20,628 nt of DNA from an uncultured Acidobacteriota bacterium (GTDB lineage: Bacteria > Acidobacteriota > Vicinamibacteria > Vicinamibacterales > UBA8438), in assembly GCA_913043805.1 (NCBI GenBank), contig CAJWMX010000004.1, positions 1 through 20,628 of the forward strand, in the 5' to 3' direction. The notes under the pieces are model-generated. The model was not told the origin of the DNA. It saw nothing but the letters and a program-made list of their open reading frames with translations, and searched no databases. Every line of letters begins with the position of its first letter. Positions within the stretch are counted from its first letter, which is position 1. The translations under genes were made by a program, and so were the position numbers. Below are positions 16,704-20,628 of this stretch, in pieces.

Positions 16704-17486
16704 ATGGCCCGCTTCGCACCCTCGTCGATGCAGTTCTCGTTCGGTCCAGGCGCCGTCACGCCGATGGTCAAGGCCCTGATCTGGGCCAACGTCGGCGCCT
16801 TTGTGGCCGGCGCGCTGATCTCACCGCTCGGGGCGCTGCTGGTCGAGTTCTTCGGGCTCCGACCGCAGTCCGTGCTGACCGGGCTGCGCATCTGGCAGCC
16901 GTTCACCTATCTCTTCCTCCATGGCGGCTTCACCCACATCCTGTTCAACATGCTCGCGCTGTGGATGTTCGGGACAGAACTCGAGCGGTTGTGGGGCTCG
17001 ACGTTCTTTCTGCGCTACTACTTCGTCACGGGGGTGGGTGCCGGGGTCACGATGATCGTCGCGTCGCTCGTGCCATCGGTATTCGGCCCGGGCATGTATG
17101 TGTCGGTCACGATCGGAGCATCGGGAGCGGTGTACGGGCTGCTGCTCGCCTTCGCGCTCTACTACCCGGACCGCCCGCTGTTCATGTTCCCGTTCCCGAT
17201 TCCGATTCCGGCGAAGTACTTCGTCATGATCATCGGCGGGTTCGTCTTCTTCTCATCGCTCAACGACACGACCGGCGGCGTCGCCCATATGGCTCATCTC
17301 GGCGGTCTGGTCGTTGGCTACTTCTACCTCAAGCGCGGCGGAGGCGCCGGCGGCCTTTCTCAGATGGGTCGCTTCGGCGTGATGGCCGAGATCAAGTATC
17401 GCTACCTCAAGTGGAAGATGGGTAGGCTCCGGAAGAAGTTCCACGTGCACCCGGGGAAGGACGACTGGGACGGCCGCGTCCATTGA
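16704..17486 (+). CDS. Rhomboid-family intramembrane serine protease
   Basis: Rhomboids cleave transmembrane proteins within the membrane with a Ser-His dyad. This 260-residue protein has six or so hydrophobic helices between about 22 and 208. The family motifs are present: FLHGGFTHILFNMLALW (71-87) with H73, H78 and N82; TIGASGAVYG (137-145) with nucleophile S140; and AHMAHLGGLVVG (194-205) with catalytic H198. A soluble basic C-terminus follows (about 211-260), ending KFHVHPGKDDWDGRVH. The ATG at 16704 is chosen for its position before the first helix. A GTG at 16650 would add 18 residues with no clear feature, and M9 is also possible. The substrate is unknown. It follows murJ by 64 nt on the same strand. 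Confidence 0.9.
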   Translation: MARFAPSSMQFSFGPGAVTPMVKALIWANVGAFVAGALISPLGALLVEFFGLRPQSVLTGLRIWQPFTYLFLHGGFTHILFNMLALWMFGTELERLWGSTFFLRYYFVTGVGAGVTMIVASLVPSVFGPGMYVSVTIGASGAVYGLLLAFALYYPDRPLFMFPFPIPIPAKYFVMIIGGFVFFSSLNDTTGGVAHMAHLGGLVVGYFYLKRGGGAGGLSQMGRFGVMAEIKYRYLKWKMGRLRKKFHVHPGKDDWDGRVH

Positions 17487-17491
17487 CTCCA

Positions 17492-17564
17492 TGGGGCTTC
17501 GCCCCACGCCGCCCCGCGGGGCACGCCGTGCGTTCCCGGCAGGCTCGGCCCAACGGGAGCCTGC
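17492..17564. terminator. GC-rich hairpins between convergent genes
   Basis: The 90-nt gap between the rhomboid and cupin stops holds three inverted repeats: TGGGGC/GCCCCA with loop TTC (17492-17506), the palindrome GCCCCGCGGGGC (17511-17522), and GCAGGCTC/GAGCCTGC with a 10-nt loop (17539-17564). Being symmetrical, they could stop transcription in both directions. No U-run follows on either strand, so intrinsic termination is not assured. Confidence 0.45.
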
Positions 17565-17576
17565 TCGCACATCGAA

Positions 17577-17933
17577 CTAATGCTCCTCACTTGAGGACTG
17601 GTCGGTGGGGGCGGGGCTCAAGACGTCCAGTTCGAAGGTATCGGCCAGCGCTTCGATCTGGTGCGGTACGCCCGACGGAATCCGGACCACCTCGCCATCT
17701 CGAACGAGCACCTCGGTGTCGTCCAGTCGAACCTTCAGCACGCCATCCAGCACGTAGATCATCTGCTCACTCTCGTGGCTGTGAAGCGGCACCAGCGCTC
17801 CGCGCTTCAGATACACCTGGGCCAGTATCTGGCGGTCACCGGGGACGACTTTTCTCGAGATGAGCTCGGTAACCTTGTCGAGCTCGAGCTCGTCCCAGCC
17901 GATCACGGACACGCGCGGTCCAGCCGAAGACAT
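17577..17933 (-). CDS. Small single-domain cupin protein
   Basis: The 118-residue protein is a single cupin barrel. Motif 1 is GALVPLHSHESEQMIYVLDG (46-64) with likely metal ligands H51, H53 and E56 or Q57. Motif 2 is IPSGVPHQIEA (85-95) with ligand H91. Small cupins of this kind are metal-dependent enzymes or sensors with very varied substrates, and nothing here names one. The tail (about 107-118) is Ser/Glu-rich and probably disordered. The ATG at 17933 is preferred; a TTG at 17960 would add nine residues that look non-coding. It is transcribed divergently from the E1 dehydrogenase gene, so the two could share regulation. Confidence 0.8.
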   Translation of the reverse strand: MSSAGPRVSVIGWDELELDKVTELISRKVVPGDRQILAQVYLKRGALVPLHSHESEQMIYVLDGVLKVRLDDTEVLVRDGEVVRIPSGVPHQIEALADTFELDVLSPAPTDQSSSEEH

Positions 17934-17952
17934 GGTCGTGATTATCTTACTT

Positions 17953-17964
17953 GTTATCAATAAC
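17953..17964. promoter_or_regulatory. AT-rich palindrome between divergent cupin and E1 genes
   Basis: GTTATCAATAAC is a perfect inverted repeat (GTTAT, CA, ATAAC) in an AT-rich patch that stands out from GC-rich surroundings. It is 20 nt before the cupin ATG and about 45 nt before the E1 -10 element, a reasonable place for a regulator site. A second short inverted repeat, AGGAC/GTCCT, lies at 17974-17987. No cognate regulator is encoded nearby. Confidence 0.35.
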
Positions 17965-18005
17965 TTACGCCACAGGACTGGTGTCCTCCAGAGAGTCCCT
18001 GCCGG

Positions 18006-18014
18006 TGCTATAAT
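18006..18014 (+). promoter_or_regulatory. Extended -10 promoter of the E1 dehydrogenase gene
   Basis: TGCTATAAT combines a perfect TATAAT (18009-18014) with the TGn extension. No good -35 hexamer is found 16-18 nt upstream, which is acceptable for extended -10 promoters. Transcription would start around 18020-18023, directly before an ATG at 18024 and a GTG at 18026. Confidence 0.55.
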
Positions 18015-18023
18015 TTACGGGCA

Positions 18024-18083
18024 ATGTGGGCTCACGGCCTGATTCTCGGAGCACGCCCAGCTCACAGGACTCCACCATCATGA
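18024..18083 (+). CDS. Possible 19-residue leader ORF ahead of the E1 gene
   Basis: An ATG at 18024 opens a short frame reading MWAHGLILGARPAHRTPPS. It ends in TGA at 18081-18083, overlapping the E1 ATG as ATGA. With the predicted transcription start 1-4 nt before it, it would be translated as a leaderless message. The peptide is not enriched in branched-chain residues and no attenuator hairpin pair was recognised. It may be chance; the alternative is in-frame E1 translation from GTG 18026. Confidence 0.25.
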   Translation: MWAHGLILGARPAHRTPPS

Positions 18084-20206
18084 ACGGTTCGACGGTCTCC
18101 CAGGGCGCGAACACCGCGCCCGGCTCCCCGGCGTACGAAGGCCTCTCCCGTGACGACCTGCTACGGTTCTACCGCACGATGTTGCTGTCGAGACGTCTCG
18201 ATGACAAAGAGATCCATTTGAAGAACCAGAGTCGCAGCTACTTCCAGATCAGCGGCGCCGGGCACGAAGCGATCCAGACGGCGGTGGGGATGCAGATGCG
18301 TCCCGGACGGGACTGGTTCTTCCCGTACTACCGGGACCGGGCGCTCTGCCTGGCGCTTGGCTACAGCGCCTACGAGATGTTGCTGGCCGCGGTCGGCGCA
18401 GCCGACGACCCGAGCTCGGGTGGTCGCCAGATGCCTGCCCACTGGAGCCGGCCGGATCTCAACCTGGTATCACCATCAAGCGCGGTGGCCACCCAATGCC
18501 TCCACGGGATCGGCGCCGCCGAAGCCTGTCAGTACTTCATGCGGTTCCCCGATCTGGGCCGGTGCGGCGATGACGACGTGGTGTATGTCTCCCTCGGCGA
18601 CGGGGGAACGAGCGAAGGCGAGTTCTGGGAATCCCTCAACACCGCGTGTACCCGACGTCTCCCCGTCCTCTACCTGGTCGAGGACAACGGCTACGCCATC
18701 TCGGTCCCGGTAGAGATCCAGACACCCGGTGGTGACATCACTCAGCTGGTCTCGTCCTTCCCTGGCCTCGAAGTGATCTCGGTCGATGGAACGGATGCCG
18801 TCGCCAGCTACGGCGCGGTCACGCGGGCGCTGGAGTACGCACGCGGCGGCCGCGGCCCGGTCTTGCTGAAGGCGAGTGTGGTGCGGCTCTACTCCCACTC
18901 GATGTCCGACGACGAGGCGCAGTACAAGAGCGAGACGGAACGGGAGGCGGACAAGGCGCGGGACCCGCTCCGGCGCTGCCGCGCCTTCCTGCTCGAAGAG
19001 AGTCTGGCCGACGAATCGACGCTGGCGGAGATCGGCGACGCGGTCGACGCCGAGGTGCAGGACGCGGCGGACCGAGCGCTGGCCGCCGCGACACCAGATC
19101 CGTCGACGGCGTTGCGCTACCTCTACTCACCCGACGTCGATCCGACGAGCGCGGAGTTCGACGTCGCCGGCGAGCCGACTGGCGAACCGGTCACGATGGT
19201 GACGGCTATCAATCGGACGCTGCACGACGAGATGGAGCACGACCCACGCATCCTCGTGTTTGGGGAAGATGTCGCGGACTGCAGTCGGGCCGAAGCCCTC
19301 TCCAGCGTGCCCGGCAAGGGCGGCGTCTTCAAGGCGACGCTCGGTCTGCAGCGTACATACGGGAGGGAGCGGGTCTTCAACTCGCCCCTTGCCGAAGCGA
19401 ACATCGTCGGTCGCGCGATCGGCATGGCCGTCCGCGGACTCAAGCCGGTCGTCGAGATCCAGTTCTTCGACTACATCTGGCCGGCAATGATGCAGATCCG
19501 CGACGAGCTGACGATGTTGCGGTATCGCTCGAACAACACCTTCAGCTGCCCGATGGTCATCCGGGCCCCGATTGGCGGCTACCTTCGGGGCGGCTCGCTG
19601 TACCACAGCCAGTCCGGCGAGAGCATCTTCGCGCACTGCCCCGGCCTGCGCATCGTCTATCCCTCGAACGCGTCGGACGCCGCCGGCCTGCTCCGCACAT
19701 CGCTCCGCTGTGATGATCCGGTGTTATTTCTCGAACACAAGCATCTGTATCGACAGACCTACAACAAGGGGCTCTATGCCGGCACGGACCATCAGATCCC
19801 GTTCGGCAAGGCCCAACTGCAGCGAGAAGGCACCGATGTGGCGGTCATCACCTGGGGTGCGCTCGTCCAGCGCACCCTGCTCGCCGCCGAGCGCGCCGCG
19901 CAACACGGCATCAGCGTGAAGGTCATCGACCTGCGAACCATCGCTCCCTACGACTGGGATGCCATCAGGACCGCGGTGACCGAAACCAGTCGCGTCGTGG
20001 TCGCGCACGAAGACCAGCTCACGTGTGGTTTCGGCGCCGAGATCGCGGCCCGGATCGCCGACGAGCTCTTCGAACACCTCGACGCGCCTGTCAAACGGGT
20101 GGGCGCACTCGACTGTCCGGTGGCCTACCACCCCGACCTCGAAGCGGCCATTCTTCCGCAGACCGATGACGTGCTCCGAGTCATCAACGAGGTCAGCGAC
20201 TACTGA
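18080..20206 (+). CDS. Fused E1 alpha/beta subunit of a 2-oxoacid (branched-chain type) dehydrogenase
   Basis: This is a thiamine-diphosphate enzyme that decarboxylates a 2-oxoacid and passes the acyl group to a lipoyl E2. The 708 residues join both usual subunits: alpha at about 23-345 and beta at about 369-708. The alpha half has FFPYYRDRAL (80-89), and the ThDP motif GDGGTSEGEFWESLN (173-187) closing with EDNGYAIS (N203). The beta half has VFGEDVA (E396), GKGGVFKATLGL, FNSPLAEANIVGRAIGMA, EIQFFDYIWPAMMQI and LDCPVAYHPDLE. Alpha resembles the 2-oxoisovalerate/branched-chain type more than pyruvate E1, but the substrate is unproven. The ATG at 18080 is preferred; GTG 18026 would add 18 residues. 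No E2 or E3 gene is in the window. A secreted propeller gene starts 9 nt downstream. Confidence 0.9.
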   Translation: MNGSTVSQGANTAPGSPAYEGLSRDDLLRFYRTMLLSRRLDDKEIHLKNQSRSYFQISGAGHEAIQTAVGMQMRPGRDWFFPYYRDRALCLALGYSAYEMLLAAVGAADDPSSGGRQMPAHWSRPDLNLVSPSSAVATQCLHGIGAAEACQYFMRFPDLGRCGDDDVVYVSLGDGGTSEGEFWESLNTACTRRLPVLYLVEDNGYAISVPVEIQTPGGDITQLVSSFPGLEVISVDGTDAVASYGAVTRALEYARGGRGPVLLKASVVRLYSHSMSDDEAQYKSETEREADKARDPLRRCRAFLLEESLADESTLAEIGDAVDAEVQDAADRALAAATPDPSTALRYLYSPDVDPTSAEFDVAGEPTGEPVTMVTAINRTLHDEMEHDPRILVFGEDVADCSRAEALSSVPGKGGVFKATLGLQRTYGRERVFNSPLAEANIVGRAIGMAVRGLKPVVEIQFFDYIWPAMMQIRDELTMLRYRSNNTFSCPMVIRAPIGGYLRGGSLYHSQSGESIFAHCPGLRIVYPSNASDAAGLLRTSLRCDDPVLFLEHKHLYRQTYNKGLYAGTDHQIPFGKAQLQREGTDVAVITWGALVQRTLLAAERAAQHGISVKVIDLRTIAPYDWDAIRTAVTETSRVVVAHEDQLTCGFGAEIAARIADELFEHLDAPVKRVGALDCPVAYHPDLEAAILPQTDDVLRVINEVSDY

Positions 20207-20215
20207 CCCGGCAGA

Positions 20216-20628
20216 ATGAGGCCGTGGCTCCTCCCGGTGCTGGCCGGGCTCGCCGTCCTGATCGCAACCCCTCACGCCGCTGAGGTCGAACGGCTTCGGG
20301 CGACCGGAGGGTTGCCCGCCGAGCACGTCGGTCTCTTTCGTGAGCCAGCCGCGTTCGAACGACTTCCGGATGGAGACTTCGTCGTCTTCGACCGCGCCGG
20401 GCACACGGTCTACCGCGTGCCCGCCAGCGGCGACGTCCCGATGCCGCTGGTCAGCATCGGACCGGAGTCTGGTCACATCATCGGGCCAAGCGGGTTCGTG
20501 CAGGCCGGTTCGGAGCTGCTCGTGGCCGACGGTCCTGGAGGCCGCGAACGCATCCAGATGTTCGACGCCGAGGGCTCGCGTCTTAACGGATTCACCCTGC
20601 CAGGCATCGCTCCCCCGCGGATCACGTT
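20216..20628 (+). CDS. Secreted six-bladed beta-propeller-like protein, 5' part
   Basis: An open frame from ATG 20216 runs off the window after 137 codons. It begins with a signal peptide (MRPWLLPVLAGLAVLIATPHAA, mature end about residue 21-23). Then come strand-turn repeats resembling NHL or SMP-30-like propeller blades: FERLPDGDFVVFDRAGHTVYRV (about 50-71), SGFVQAGSELLVADG (about 92-106) and RIQMFDAEGSRLNGF (about 111-125). The pattern of short hydrophobic strands ending in an acidic turn suits a 6-bladed propeller of the periplasm or cell surface. It starts 9 nt after the E1 stop, so the two may be co-transcribed. Its function and full length cannot be seen. Confidence 0.75.
   Translation, partial: MRPWLLPVLAGLAVLIATPHAAEVERLRATGGLPAEHVGLFREPAAFERLPDGDFVVFDRAGHTVYRVPASGDVPMPLVSIGPESGHIIGPSGFVQAGSELLVADGPGGRERIQMFDAEGSRLNGFTLPGIAPPRIT

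Noticed and set aside
18024..18083. Branched-chain amino-acid attenuator peptide
   Set aside because: The 19-residue peptide has only two Leu and one Ile and no paired terminator/antiterminator hairpins.

Overview
The window is a high-GC bacterial chromosome segment (roughly two-thirds G+C by eye, not counted). It holds an almost complete division and cell wall (dcw) cluster on the minus strand and a mixed set of mostly plus-strand genes to its right. The envelope genes indicate a diderm with meso-diaminopimelate peptidoglycan: MurE carries DNPR, and there is a compact MraZ, an FtsI and a MurJ. An Acidobacteriota-like host, perhaps Vicinamibacteria, is my best guess. It rests on the fused alpha/beta 2-oxoacid dehydrogenase E1, the single-PASTA FtsI, the secreted beta-propeller and the overall style. 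It is an inference, not a proven assignment.

Region 1 (1-10560, minus strand, reading right to left): mraZ, rsmH, ftsL, ftsI, murE, murF, mraY, murD, ftsW, and the first codons of one more gene at the left edge. Most junctions overlap by 1-10 nt or lie within 20 nt, so this looks like one translationally coupled operon. It is driven by a near-consensus sigma70 promoter (TTGACA, 17 nt, TACTAT at 10527-10555). Three TGG-type boxes just downstream of the promoter are candidate MraZ operators. The only break is a 201-bp gap between murD and ftsW that contains an imperfect inverted repeat built of 7-bp units.

Region 2 (10686-13464, plus strand): a divergent YchF/OLA1-like GTPase, an NAD-dependent sugar-nucleotide epimerase/dehydratase overlapping it by ATGA, and a small secreted protein with an STN-like domain.

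Region 3 (13507-14837, minus strand): an ECF sigma factor overlapping by 1 nt a protein that joins an anti-sigma-type zinc finger (C3, H29, C33, C36) to an O6-alkylguanine-DNA alkyltransferase (PCHRV). This is the most striking item. It looks like a possible one-piece alkylation sensor and anti-sigma factor, which I propose as a hypothesis.

Region 4 (14984-17486, plus strand): the lipid II flippase MurJ, then a rhomboid intramembrane serine protease. MurJ functionally completes the lipid II pathway of Region 1 (MraY makes lipid I, MurJ flips lipid II, FtsW and FtsI polymerise and crosslink it).

Region 5 (17577-20628): a small cupin on the minus strand, divergent from a fused E1 alpha/beta 2-oxoacid dehydrogenase. 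The E1 has a TATAAT extended -10 element and a possible 19-codon leader ORF. It is followed closely by the 5' part of a secreted beta-propeller protein cut by the window edge. No tRNA, rRNA, CRISPR array, transposase or phage gene was seen.
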